From Pseudobutyrivibrio ruminis DSM 9787 (GTDB lineage: Bacteria > Bacillota > Clostridia > Lachnospirales > Lachnospiraceae): a DNA stretch of 64,000 nucleotides. Below the pieces are notes generated by a model. That model did not search any database, was not told the DNA's origin, and saw only the letters and a list, made by a program, of their open reading frames with translations. The stretch covers positions 1 to 64,000 of the forward strand of contig NZ_OBMR01000009.1 in assembly GCF_900218035.1 (NCBI RefSeq), given 5' to 3'. Position 1 is the first letter of the stretch, and each line of letters starts with the position of its first letter. Shown piece by piece: positions 39,396 to 48,540 of this stretch. Position numbers and translations under genes: made by a program.

Positions 39396-40139
39396 TTATA
39401 TCTTTTTATCGCTACCATAAGCAATTCTTATTGCTATTAAAATAATCAATAATTTACTTACATAGCCTAGATAATCACCCCCGCCAATTGCTAACTGCGA
39501 TAATACATTTATCAAAGAATGAGTCATCACGCATAGCCATAGATTCTTTGTTTTTACATAAAGTGCTGACAAAATGAAACTGTTAGTAAATAACCCAATG
39601 AGAAAAGGTACTAAACTTACATCAGCAATTGTCCCCTCTATATAGAAATATAAAAAATGCCATATACTCCATGCCACAAAAGTAATAAGAGTAGCACATA
39701 TGTAGTTAAGCTTCTCCTGCAATGCTGGCTGAAAGAAATATCTCCAGCCAATCTCCTCAAGCCCACCAAATGCGATATGTTTTACAAACATCACTATTGG
39801 AATGAACCATGTATTTATTATTACCTTTCCGCCAAATAGCACTGGAAGGAAATCTATGAAAATAAATAATACGGCCAATAGATAATCTTTATAGCTTTGC
39901 TTGACTTTGAAAAAGTCAGCTACGATTGTTTTAAAAGATATTTTTCTATATTTTACAGAAACTATTATTCCCCATAAAGCTGATGATATCCCACCTATAG
40001 CAATAGCTGTCATGCCTAGTGGCGAAGTATAGTCCACCGTAAATCCGATATTTCTAAGCAGGTATACAACTAGACATACAAATGCAATCTGGCCTAAAGC
40101 TCCTGCGATATATAGGGAAATAGCTTTTGTTCTTTTCAT
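39396..40139 (-). CDS. CPBP-family membrane protease
   Basis: A 247-residue protein with about seven membrane segments. It carries the CPBP motifs EEIGWRYFFQPAL (EExxxR) and FVAWSIWHFLYFY, plus a C-terminal MTHSLINV. These are CAAX prenyl protease/bacteriocin self-immunity type residues. The substrate is unknown; a bacteriocin link is not supported here. Confidence 0.85.
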   Translation of the reverse strand: MKRTKAISLYIAGALGQIAFVCLVVYLLRNIGFTVDYTSPLGMTAIAIGGISSALWGIIVSVKYRKISFKTIVADFFKVKQSYKDYLLAVLFIFIDFLPVLFGGKVIINTWFIPIVMFVKHIAFGGLEEIGWRYFFQPALQEKLNYICATLITFVAWSIWHFLYFYIEGTIADVSLVPFLIGLFTNSFILSALYVKTKNLWLCVMTHSLINVLSQLAIGGGDYLGYVSKLLIILIAIRIAYGSDKKI

Positions 40140-40157
40140 AAGTCGCCCCTTCGTAAG

Positions 40158-40940
40158 TTATAATTCAGCCACAATCTCTGATACAGCAACTAGTGTAGCT
40201 TCTCCACTGATAGTGATTCGATTATTATCCTCTAATCTACAATGTACATAACCACCACGCTTTGAAGCCTGGTAAGCTTTGATTTCTTTCTTATTCAATA
40301 CTTCAGACCAATAAGCTGCTATCTGACAATGAGCTGAACCACATACTGGGTCTTCCGCAACAAGAAGTTTTGGGAAGAAAGTTCTTGAGACACAATCTAC
40401 ATCTTTTCCTCTTGCTGTAGCATCCTGTCCTCTGCCTGGAAGCTTTGAGAGCTTAACCTGATCAGGATTCATATTTCTAATCTGCTCTTCTGATTCAAAA
40501 ATGCAGAGAAGGTCTGGTCCAAGAAGAGCCTTTATAGGGCGAACGCCGTAAGCTTCTTCCATTTCATCTGTAACAGGTATTTCAGGCTGTTCATATGTAG
40601 GGAAATTCATCTCCAAGAGATTTCCATTTCTCTTTACTGTAAGTTTTCCGCTGAGAGTGTTGAATTCTACTAGGTCTGAATCCTTTTCTATGTAATTTAG
40701 TATTACAAATGAAGATGCAAGTGTTGCATGTCCACATAGTTCTACCTCTGAACCTGGTGTAAACCAACGTAAGTGATAGCCCTGTTCCTCTTTTACAATA
40801 AACGCTGTTTCAGACAGATTATTTTCCATTGCCAGCTTCATCATTGATTCTTCTGATGGCCAGCTATCCATAACACACACTGCAGCTGGATTACCTGCAA
40901 ATGGTGTGTTTGTAAATGCATCTACGATATATTGTTTCAT
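40158..40940 (-). CDS. PhzF-family isomerase
   Basis: A 260-residue protein of the PhzF/diaminopimelate-epimerase-like fold. FTNTPFAGNPAAVCV, NLSETAFIV (catalytic Glu), GHATLASSFV and VCGSAHCQIAAYW are family motifs. The substrate is unknown; PhzF homologues outside phenazine clusters are common. It is upstream of the CPBP gene on the same strand, 18 bp apart. Confidence 0.92.
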   Translation of the reverse strand: MKQYIVDAFTNTPFAGNPAAVCVMDSWPSEESMMKLAMENNLSETAFIVKEEQGYHLRWFTPGSEVELCGHATLASSFVILNYIEKDSDLVEFNTLSGKLTVKRNGNLLEMNFPTYEQPEIPVTDEMEEAYGVRPIKALLGPDLLCIFESEEQIRNMNPDQVKLSKLPGRGQDATARGKDVDCVSRTFFPKLLVAEDPVCGSAHCQIAAYWSEVLNKKEIKAYQASKRGGYVHCRLEDNNRITISGEATLVAVSEIVAEL

Positions 40941-40970
40941 TATTGCCCCCTTTATATTTCCTTTTGTATA

Positions 40971-41504
40971 TTAAAAATTGTATCTCTTAACCTCACAGTT
41001 CTTGATTCCGCAAGATGAAAACTCCTCATTTGTCATTTCTTTAAAGTAGGATTCCACCATTCTTGCAATTCCATTATGGGCTACCAGGATAACTTCTTTA
41101 TCTCCTGCCTTTATATCATCTATAAGATTATAGATTCTCTGAGCAAGATGAAGCATGGATTCACCAGTTCCAAATCTGCTTGCCATGTCCTTTTTTGCTT
41201 CGTGGAATTCTGCTCCATCTCTTGGCGTAGACTCATATCTACCAAAATTCTGCTCTTTGAGCCTTGGCTCTATTTCCATTGGTATTCCTGTAATTTCAGA
41301 AATGTGTCTTGCTGTTTCTTTTGCTCTTACAAGAGGCGATGTTAGGATTACATCCGCAGTAATTCCCTGCTCTAATATCTTTTTTCCTGTTTCTATAGCT
41401 TGCTCATGCCCTTTTTCTGTAAGCTCGATGTCTGTTTCACCGCAAATCTTATTTTCTACGTTCCAAACAGTTTCCCCGTGTCTAATAAAATAAAAATGAT
41501 CCAT
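40971..41504 (-). CDS. Histidine phosphatase (phosphoglycerate-mutase-like)
   Basis: A 177-residue phosphatase with the RHG motif FIRHGETVWN near the start, SPLVRAKETA, and VAHNGIARM near the end, the catalytic residues of the family. Length and motifs fit small metabolite phosphatases such as CobC or YhfR. It is 30 bp upstream of the PhzF gene. Confidence 0.9.
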   Translation of the reverse strand: MDHFYFIRHGETVWNVENKICGETDIELTEKGHEQAIETGKKILEQGITADVILTSPLVRAKETARHISEITGIPMEIEPRLKEQNFGRYESTPRDGAEFHEAKKDMASRFGTGESMLHLAQRIYNLIDDIKAGDKEVILVAHNGIARMVESYFKEMTNEEFSSCGIKNCEVKRYNF

Positions 41505-41545
41505 GTTTATATACTTTCTAATTCTTTACAATTAATGTTTTTCTT

Positions 41546-41761
41546 TTATAGTTTTAGTACTGCAATAATCTCTTCTCCATCCATATCACCAGTCTCAACA
41601 AATCCAAAAGATGCATATAAATCCTTTGCAACTTGATTCTCTGGTTCATAAGATAACCAACAATATTCAGCTGGACCGCATGGATATGTCTTAATAAAAT
41701 CAAGCCCAAGTTTTAATATGTCCCACACATTATTCCCGTTTACTTTTTCAAGCCTTAACAT
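41546..41761 (-). pseudogene. GNAT acetyltransferase with internal deletion
   Basis: A 71-residue frame. The first 18 residues (MLRLEKVNGNNVWDILKL) match the start of a spermidine-type acetyltransferase. The rest (FIKTYPCGPAEYCWLSYEPENQVAKDLYASFGFVETGDMDGEEIIAVLKL) matches its C-terminus. The central acetyl-CoA-binding part, about 70 residues, is missing. GGGAG precedes the ATG, so it may still be translated but cannot be active. Confidence 0.7.
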
Positions 41762-41968
41762 CTTTTTCTCCCAGTATTTGTTCTAGCTATATTTCTAAAT
41801 ATTTTATATGTTGTAACTGCCAACTTGCAACTACAACTATTCTTCTTTACTATTTCCAATAATATAACTTCTTAATTCTTCAATGTCCAACATAAAATCT
41901 TTAGGGTAGTTCTCTTTTATCTTTCTTCTATCAAAATGATTATCTGCTCTTGCCTATTAAACTTCTTT
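41762..41968. other. AT-rich gap with a possible decayed reading frame
   Basis: A minus-strand frame of about 36 codons (containing KENYPKDFMLDIEELRSYII) ends at 41837 with no start or recognised family, preceded by in-frame stops. It may be the tail of a decayed gene. Weak support. Confidence 0.25.
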
Positions 41969-42628
41969 TTATACCACTTCTTTGATAATATTATAGATTT
42001 CTCTTCCGCTATCTCTTCCGAATACATGCATAGAATCTGCATACATTTGCTTTTTCTGAACTTTATCATGTATAGATACAAACGATATTATTTCATCTAC
42101 AAGATTTTCATATTCTGTATCATCAAATGCATACTTTATTTTTTGGCATAGTCTCTCTTTTTCCTGATATTTGGCAAATTCTTCTTCTATATTTAATAAT
42201 GCCATTTTTGAATCTACAAGGGCTTTTCGCTTATTATCATCAGGATCATTCATAGCAGAAATTGCAGCTTCAATTGTTGGTGCTTTAACAATAATCATGC
42301 CATCTGATTTATATTTTATGTTTACAAAATCAACAACTGCCTTAAAGCCTTTGTCGTTACTAATAATGGCAATATGTCTTTCTCCCTGCTCCGCTAATAT
42401 TCCAGCCTGTACTGATATATAAAAATCTAATGCATTCTTTCCAGGAGCTTGTAACTTATATGTACTCCATTTGCAACCACTTTGCTCAATTAAGGTTACG
42501 TCACCCTTCCTAATACTCTTACACGCGGCAGAATAAAAAATTATCAAGATATCCTTATCATTCACATACTCTAACCCTTTAAGTCCATTATGATTTGTTA
42601 CATTTTCGTAATCTACTAGTATTGTCAT
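41969..42628 (-). CDS. NYN/PIN-like ribonuclease domain protein
   Basis: A 219-residue protein. The N-terminus ILVDYENVTNHNG carries the acidic D-x-E-N motif of NYN/PIN-like nucleases, and a central HIAIISNDKGFKAVVDFVN supplies the SNDxGF segment of the same fold. The C-terminal half is helical. It would cleave RNA with divalent metal if active. AGGAAG precedes the ATG. The target is unknown. Confidence 0.7.
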   Translation of the reverse strand: MTILVDYENVTNHNGLKGLEYVNDKDILIIFYSAACKSIRKGDVTLIEQSGCKWSTYKLQAPGKNALDFYISVQAGILAEQGERHIAIISNDKGFKAVVDFVNIKYKSDGMIIVKAPTIEAAISAMNDPDDNKRKALVDSKMALLNIEEEFAKYQEKERLCQKIKYAFDDTEYENLVDEIISFVSIHDKVQKKQMYADSMHVFGRDSGREIYNIIKEVV

Positions 42629-42978
42629 TTCTTCCTCCTAGATAACACAGCTTGTCTATGCTTACTATTCTGAAGAATACATGTGTCCATATATAACGAC
42701 AGTATAACTACTTAAAGCTACTTAAAGACTATTTCAAAGTGATATCTTAACTTCTTTATAATACCCAGTAATACCTCTTAGTTCGATGTATGAACCGACA
42801 ACAAAAGGTTGTTGCTATGACAACCTTTGCATAAAAAAGAGCACTACCAAATAGTAATGCCCATATATTTTTATATATTTTATTGCATAGAAAAAGGCTG
42901 CCATCGGCAGCCTATAATACAATATTACAACTCTGTAGAACCAACTTTATCTCCGTTAGCAACATAGTAGATTTTTTA
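42629..42978. other. Intergenic stretch without a gene
   Basis: No credible gene. An AAAGGTTGT/ACAACCTTT hairpin (42804-42828) and the terminator of the downstream cyclic-di-GMP gene (42891-42913) are present. A short repeat of CTACTTAAAG occurs around 42708-42728. Confidence 0.6.
42891..42913 (-). terminator. Terminator of the EAL phosphodiesterase gene
   Basis: Minus strand AGGCTGCC-GAT-GGCAGCCT, then TTTTCT. Perfect 8-bp stem. Confidence 0.85.
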
Positions 42979-45201
42979 TTAGTGTGGTCTATTGTTTATG
43001 TTATCGAAATCGAGAATTTCAAATTCTTCTACAGGCATTGGCTTGTAGAAGTAGAAGCCTTGCATTCGTTCACAGTCTATAGCAATAAGAAAATCGGCTT
43101 GTTCTTTAGTTTCCACGCCTTCAGCAATATATTTATATTTTAGGTTACGAAGCATTTGTAGGATATGCTTGACCACAATTTTGCTTTTCTCAAAGTTCTT
43201 AGTGTTTTTTAGGAAAACATAATCAAGTTTAATTTCATCAACTGGAATTTCTGTAAGCATATTTAGGGATGAATAGCCACTGCCAAAGTCATCCATTTCA
43301 ACTTCAAATCCTATATCCTGTAGCTGAGCAGTTGTCTCTAATAGTAATTCGTTATCATCAACATAGGCACTCTCAGTGATTTCTATGCTTAGCTGAGAAG
43401 GTTCAATATCGTACTTTTCGATAAGATTCTTGAAGTGCTTTGAGATGTTTTTGTTCTTTTCTATATCAAATCGAGATAGGTTAACTGATATAGAACGTTT
43501 AAATCCTTGCTCGTTCCATCTATGAATATCTTTGCAAACTATTTCCCAAACTAGACAATCTAAATCGTAGATGAGACCAGTTTGTTCTAGCATTGGGATA
43601 AATTGACCTGGGCTCAACCAACCTAGCTTTTCGTGGTTCCATCTACAGAGAGCTTCTGCGCCTATGATTTCACCAGTTCTATAGTTGACTTGAGGTTGAT
43701 ACCAGACTTTTATTTCATTCTGTTTTATAGCAGTAGAAAAATGGCCGCAGATATCTGAAAGCAGTCTTCCTGCTTCCCATTGATCTATGTTATATACTTC
43801 GTACCCCCCGGTAATAGATAAATGTGCTTTCTTTTCAGCTAATCTAGCACAGTCTAGCATCTTATCAACGTTAATATTTTTATAATCTTCAGGAGTTAAG
43901 ACATAAAGACCACTGGATATCTGAACTTCATAGTCGTTGCCCTGATTAATATAATATTTTTTGACTGGTTCAAATACGTTTGTTTCCATTGCTTCGAAAC
44001 CGTTGTCATCAGGTAGGCAGCATAAAACAGCAAAATGATCTGCATCAATTCTGGCCATAGCCTCTTTGTCAGAGAAATACTCCAATGATTTTTCTACCCA
44101 GAAGCATAGAAGTTCATCAGCAGAGTTCATTCCCATTTTTTCATTTATGAATTTGAAATTCTTAATGTTGTTGTAAGAAATAATATATGGAGTGGAAGGA
44201 TTTTCCAGTAGTAGTTCTTTTACTTTTTCACGGAATCCGGCCATACTAAGAGCACCAGTAAGTGAGTCATAGTCTATCATTTGGCGAATTTGATTGTTGG
44301 TTCTTTTCTTTAACAGTTGTTGCTTTGCTAGAAAGTGAAGTGCTACAAGAACAATTACAATTGCACACATGATAAAGACATATCTATCGGCGTAAAGGTA
44401 GTCCTGTACATCATATTTGTACAGTTTACGAGAAGTATAATCTAAAATAACAGCCTGACGCTGGGTATCACTAATCATAGCAATACCTTCATTAAGTTTT
44501 TCTATAAGAGCCTGATTTTCAGGTGTATCTAAAGCACCAACTCTAAATTCAATAGAAAGCATTGTAGTTGGTTGAACATGCAAATCGATATATGAAGGCT
44601 TCTGAAGGACATAACTCCAAACGTAGGAATTCTGAAGTAATGCGTCAACTTCGTCTTTACGTAGGGCGTCTACACACTTGGACATATCTTTATACAGTAT
44701 GACTTCAATATCTGGATATAGGCTTTTTACTGTGTCTGCTATACCAGCTTGAGACTGAAGCATTCCAATTTTTGCACGATTAATGTCTGATACATTATCT
44801 CCCTCAGAAGTTACAACAGTGAGAGGAGTTAGCATTAAATCGTCAGAAACGATTGATGACTGTCCAGATGCACTTTCAATTTCGCTTCCTAAAGGCATGA
44901 CTATATCATAGGAGGTATTATCTAGCGCATCCTTTAGTGAAGATTCTTCCATAGCAATAAATTCTACGTTATAACCGATATTCTCACAGGCAATACGAAG
45001 TAATTCTGGTCCAATTCCAATGATTGCACCATCAGAATCATCTATATAAATCATAGGGCATCTATCCGCTGGAACGCCGACAATGATGGTATTCTCATTG
45101 CTTGAAGCAGCAAAAGAAACCCCGGATATAAAAAATGGGATAGCAAGAATTAGCGAAATAATATTTATAGATATAATTTTTCTCATAGGACTAAGCTTCA
45201 T
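42979..45201 (-). CDS. Solute-sensing GGDEF/EAL cyclic di-GMP phosphodiesterase
   Basis: A 740-residue membrane protein. Signal/anchor (8-30), extracellular family-3 solute-binding domain (about 38-258), transmembrane helix (about 272-292), GGDEF domain (about 308-460) and EAL domain (about 480-728). The GGDEF motif is degenerate (RIDADHF, 384-390), so it is not a cyclase. The EAL domain is intact: E516 in EALCRW, N574 in VNLSRF, E607 in IEITES, D637-D638 in DDFGSG, K658 and E694. It should hydrolyse cyclic di-GMP, with the amino-acid-type binding domain as sensor. It has its own terminator. It may oppose the cyclase encoded at 20527-21897. Confidence 0.92.
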   Translation of the reverse strand: MKLSPMRKIISINIISLILAIPFFISGVSFAASSNENTIIVGVPADRCPMIYIDDSDGAIIGIGPELLRIACENIGYNVEFIAMEESSLKDALDNTSYDIVMPLGSEIESASGQSSIVSDDLMLTPLTVVTSEGDNVSDINRAKIGMLQSQAGIADTVKSLYPDIEVILYKDMSKCVDALRKDEVDALLQNSYVWSYVLQKPSYIDLHVQPTTMLSIEFRVGALDTPENQALIEKLNEGIAMISDTQRQAVILDYTSRKLYKYDVQDYLYADRYVFIMCAIVIVLVALHFLAKQQLLKKRTNNQIRQMIDYDSLTGALSMAGFREKVKELLLENPSTPYIISYNNIKNFKFINEKMGMNSADELLCFWVEKSLEYFSDKEAMARIDADHFAVLCCLPDDNGFEAMETNVFEPVKKYYINQGNDYEVQISSGLYVLTPEDYKNINVDKMLDCARLAEKKAHLSITGGYEVYNIDQWEAGRLLSDICGHFSTAIKQNEIKVWYQPQVNYRTGEIIGAEALCRWNHEKLGWLSPGQFIPMLEQTGLIYDLDCLVWEIVCKDIHRWNEQGFKRSISVNLSRFDIEKNKNISKHFKNLIEKYDIEPSQLSIEITESAYVDDNELLLETTAQLQDIGFEVEMDDFGSGYSSLNMLTEIPVDEIKLDYVFLKNTKNFEKSKIVVKHILQMLRNLKYKYIAEGVETKEQADFLIAIDCERMQGFYFYKPMPVEEFEILDFDNINNRPH

Positions 45202-45396
45202 AGGTTGATACCATCCTTTGACATAATTGTATATGGTGATTGTACAACAAAATTGAGAACAATTTATGACCTACTAAAAACTAGGCTTTGAATAAAAAAG
45301 TCGATAATTATATTAACCACTTATTTCTTTGCTATATCCTGCAAAATTCATAAAGCCAGTAACAAGTTATGGAAGGCTGATTTAGATGTTTAAACA
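45202..45396. other. Upstream region of the EAL gene
   Basis: AT-rich intergenic DNA with no recognised gene. Together with the terminator and rpsR-tail copy that follow, it makes 344 bp without a protein gene. It probably carries the promoter of the EAL gene, but no convincing -10/-35 pair was fixed. Confidence 0.5.
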
Positions 45397-45435
45397 TAAA
45401 AAAAGCACTCTCTAGGTTTCCCTAGAAAGTGCTTT
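45397..45435 (-). terminator. Terminator of the amino-acid/AEC operon
   Basis: Minus strand AAAGCACTTTCTAGG, 4-nt loop, CCTAGAGAGTGCTTT (one mismatch or wobble), then TTTT. A 15-bp stem. Confidence 0.88.
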
Positions 45436-45444
45436 ATAATCATA

Positions 45445-45511
45445 TCAAGAATTAATCCTGTACGTATGGCATAAGTGCAACGTGACTTACTGTCCAATAA
45501 TATGGATGCAT
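45445..45511 (-). pseudogene. 42-bp copy of the rpsR 3' end in a 19-codon frame
   Basis: Positions 45445-45486 are identical to 54579-54620, the last ten codons plus stop of rpsR and a few bases beyond. The rpsR reading frame and stop are kept. Upstream the frame opens at ATG 45511 to give 19 residues ending [10 protein letters not shown], with no clear ribosome binding site. It is probably a recombination relic. Confidence 0.75.
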
Positions 45512-45545
45512 TGTCAGTCATTACCGGTTACTATGCCCCCGACTC

Positions 45546-46469
45546 TTAAATTAAGAATCTCTCACACAGGTAAATAAATGCTGGTAAGGTCAAAAGCATG
45601 ATAATCGTATTTTGCATAATTGTTGTGGTAGCATATTTTACATCTGCATCATACTTGCGTCCTATGATTACATTAAGTGAGCCTGATGGCATTGCTGTCA
45701 ACAGAACCATTGTCATAGCAAGTGACTTTTCCACATGTAAAAAAATCAAAACCACAAGTGTAATAGCTGGCACCAAAATCATTCTAAAGAAGGATGTAAT
45801 GTAAGCCACCTTATCTTTTAGTACTTCGTCAGGCTTAATAGTATAAAGCTCCGCACCAATAATCATCATTGAAACAGGAAGCATACATCCGCCTAACACA
45901 TCTACTGTCTCTGTTAAAACCACTGGGAAACGATATGGAATCACATAAAGAATAATTGCAGCGATAGCAATCCATATGATTGCATTCTTCATAATTGCAT
46001 AGATGGAAATCTTTTCCTTCTCGCTCTGCAAAAGCATTACGCCTATAGAAAAATATACTACATCAAAAATGCAATTATATACTGCTGCATATAAAAGACC
46101 TGAGCCAGCCACAGTTTCTCTAATAATAGACATGCCAATAAAGCCAGTATTGGCAAATGCGATAAGCAAAGCAAACATTCCACTCTTGGTCTTATCCTTA
46201 AAGAAAGGGCGACTGCCTAAATAACATAATGAAATAACAATAGCATAGTATACTAACGTAAATACGATAGTATAACCAATTCCTATCATCTGCCTGGTAG
46301 AAAAATCTGCCTGCGATGATACAAACAAATTAGCTGGAAGAAAGATGTATATCAACATTTCTGATAATCCTTTCTTCACAGCCTCATCCATAATTTTAAA
46401 ATGTGCAGCAAAAAATCCTGCCGCCATCAAAACAAAAATTTTTAATGTGATTGAAACTAATACACTCAT
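45546..46469 (-). CDS. AEC-family transporter (auxin-efflux-carrier type)
   Basis: A 307-residue membrane protein with ten hydrophobic segments of the AEC family (MAAGFFAAHFKIMDEAVKKGLSEMLIYIFLPANLF at the start). Family members carry malate, lactate and other organic acids. It is the last gene of the cluster, one base after the 2-hydroxyacid dehydrogenase. Its position suggests export or exchange of the hydroxyacid made by the cluster, an inference. Confidence 0.88.
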   Translation of the reverse strand: MSVLVSITLKIFVLMAAGFFAAHFKIMDEAVKKGLSEMLIYIFLPANLFVSSQADFSTRQMIGIGYTIVFTLVYYAIVISLCYLGSRPFFKDKTKSGMFALLIAFANTGFIGMSIIRETVAGSGLLYAAVYNCIFDVVYFSIGVMLLQSEKEKISIYAIMKNAIIWIAIAAIILYVIPYRFPVVLTETVDVLGGCMLPVSMMIIGAELYTIKPDEVLKDKVAYITSFFRMILVPAITLVVLIFLHVEKSLAMTMVLLTAMPSGSLNVIIGRKYDADVKYATTTIMQNTIIMLLTLPAFIYLCERFLI

Positions 46470-46470
46470 C

Positions 46471-47448
46471 TTACCTAACTAATTCAGTAATCTCCTCATT
46501 TTTTCCAGCGAGGAAATATCCGAGATTTGCCCCACTGATTCTTTGTAGTTTCTCGATAGACTCCTGACTGTAGAACGCACTGTGAGGTGTTATGATTACA
46601 TTTTTTCGGTGAAGCAAACTACATATATTTAAATCTGGATTCTCTTCTTCAAGAACATCTATGCCCGCGCCTCTAATCAATCCCCTATTCAGAGCATTTA
46701 CAAGAGCCTGTTCATTAACGCTGCCTCCACGCCCTACATTAATAAATATCGGTCTACGCTTCATTTTAACAAAAGCATCCTCATCAAAAAAGTGTCTGTT
46801 TTCCTCGGTAAGATTCATATGATTAGTAATAATGTCAGCTCTGGAGAATGCCTCCTTTTTGTTCACAAACTCCACTCCAGCCACATCATACTCACTGGCA
46901 GCGTATGGATCCACAGCCAAAACCTTCATTCCAAGGGCAATAGCTATTGTTGCCACACGTCTGCCAATTTTCCCAAATCCAAATATAGCCAGTGTCTGAC
47001 TGCATAAATTAGGATTTCCATCTATTGAATAATACTTCCACTCCCTCTTATCATTGATTTGTCTGTCATAGAATTTCAGATTACGATTCAGGGCACACAT
47101 CAGTGCAATGGCATGTTCTGCCACCTCCTGCGTACAATATTCCTGAATATGGCACACTGCCACATTGTTCTGCTTAGCGCTCTCAAGATTGATATTTGAA
47201 TATCCCACACCACTAACTGAAATACATTTTAAGCTTGGACATGCGGCCAGTATCTCTTCATCAGCCTCAATAAATCCAGTGACCAGCCCATCTGCATCCT
47301 GCAATACCTTGATAAAATCATCCTTATCCTTATAGGCATGCACTACCGTATCAACTGGCTCTCCAAGTGCCTCTTCAATGCTTTCAATTGTGATGGAATA
47401 ATCCTCTTCCAGTGCGCTTTCATAATCCGCAATTACAATTTTTTTCAA
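46471..47448 (-). CDS. D-isomer-specific 2-hydroxyacid dehydrogenase
   Basis: A 325-residue NAD(P)-dependent enzyme. The Rossmann motif GFGKIGRRVA is near the middle, and the catalytic residues occur in NVGRGG (Arg), DVLEEENP (Glu) and TPHSAFYS (His). It interconverts 2-oxoacids and (R)-2-hydroxyacids. Its ATG overlaps the stop of the aminotransferase gene by four bases. It could reduce the oxoacid released by that aminotransferase; substrate is inferred. Confidence 0.9.
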   Translation of the reverse strand: MKKIVIADYESALEEDYSITIESIEEALGEPVDTVVHAYKDKDDFIKVLQDADGLVTGFIEADEEILAACPSLKCISVSGVGYSNINLESAKQNNVAVCHIQEYCTQEVAEHAIALMCALNRNLKFYDRQINDKREWKYYSIDGNPNLCSQTLAIFGFGKIGRRVATIAIALGMKVLAVDPYAASEYDVAGVEFVNKKEAFSRADIITNHMNLTEENRHFFDEDAFVKMKRRPIFINVGRGGSVNEQALVNALNRGLIRGAGIDVLEEENPDLNICSLLHRKNVIITPHSAFYSQESIEKLQRISGANLGYFLAGKNEEITELVR

Positions 47449-48515
47449 ACCTTTACCTCCGCTAAAATCTCCTTGATTGCAATCAGTACAACAGCCATTT
47501 CCTGTTCTGTTCCAATGGTGATTCGAAGATATTTATCTAGTTTTTCATCAGCAAAGTGACGAGTGAGAATTCCTTCTTCTTTCAGCTTCTCACAAAGCTC
47601 CGATGAAGAAATTGCATCATGATAACAAAATACAAAGTTTGCCTTTGATGGAATAACATGAAATCCCAGCTTCTCCAAATCTGATTTGAACTGCTCTCGA
47701 TTGGTTACAATTCTGTTAATGCATTTATCCAGATAATAAGTGTCCTTCACTGCTGCAATTCCAGCTGCCATAGTAACAGAATTAAGATTAAATGGATTAA
47801 AAGAAAACTTTATGCTATTCATATCAGCAATAATTTCTTTTGACGCTATGGCAAAGCCAATATGTGTTCCCGCCATATTTCTAGATTTTGAGAAAGTACG
47901 AACAACAACAAGATTTGGATATTTTGTAGCGAGCGGCAAACATGTCTCTCCCCAGTAATCTGCATATGCCTCATCCACTATTACCATTCTGTTAGGATTC
48001 TTTTTAACAAGCTTTTCAATATCCGCTATTGGAATTGCTTTTCCCGTAGGATTATTAGGATTTGCAAAAATAATATCTCCTTCCAAATCCATGTAATCAT
48101 TTATGTCGATTGAAAAGTCATCCTTAACTGGGATCTCCTCCATATCAAGTCCATAGGTCTTTGCATAAGTACGATAGAAACCATATGTAATATCTGGGAA
48201 ATATATCTTCATTCCTCTTCTGAAGAAGCTCATAAGTACAAAGGATAGTACCTCATCTGCTCCGTTACCTACAAAAACCTCTTCTTCTGTCACTCCATAT
48301 ACAGATGCAACTGCTTTACGAAATTCATGACAATGTGGATCGGCGTAATAGCTCATATTCCAAATCTCGCTTTTTGAAATTGCCTCAAATACCTTTGGTG
48401 AAGGTGGCAGCGAGGTCTCATTTGCATTTAATTTAATGTATAACTTATCCTTTGGCTGTTCCCCTGGAACATAAGGCTCCATCTCTTTATATTCATCTAC
48501 TAAAAAAATACTCAT
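47445..48515 (-). CDS. HisC-like PLP aminotransferase
   Basis: A 356-residue fold-type I aminotransferase of the histidinol-phosphate aminotransferase family. It has FANPNNPTGKAIP, VIVDEAYADYWGE and the PLP lysine in RTFSKSRNMAGTHIGF. No other his genes are near, so a role on another amino acid or amine is likely. It is 25 bases downstream of the deiminase-fold gene and overlaps the 2-hydroxyacid dehydrogenase gene, suggesting successive steps. Confidence 0.9.
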   Translation of the reverse strand: MSIFLVDEYKEMEPYVPGEQPKDKLYIKLNANETSLPPSPKVFEAISKSEIWNMSYYADPHCHEFRKAVASVYGVTEEEVFVGNGADEVLSFVLMSFFRRGMKIYFPDITYGFYRTYAKTYGLDMEEIPVKDDFSIDINDYMDLEGDIIFANPNNPTGKAIPIADIEKLVKKNPNRMVIVDEAYADYWGETCLPLATKYPNLVVVRTFSKSRNMAGTHIGFAIASKEIIADMNSIKFSFNPFNLNSVTMAAGIAAVKDTYYLDKCINRIVTNREQFKSDLEKLGFHVIPSKANFVFCYHDAISSSELCEKLKEEGILTRHFADEKLDKYLRITIGTEQEMAVVLIAIKEILAEVKV

Positions 48516-48540
48516 TACTATAGTGTCCCTTCATAATTAT

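Noticed and set aside
39396-40139. CPBP protease as bacteriocin immunity
   Set aside because: No bacteriocin precursor, peptidase-ABC or modification gene is nearby.
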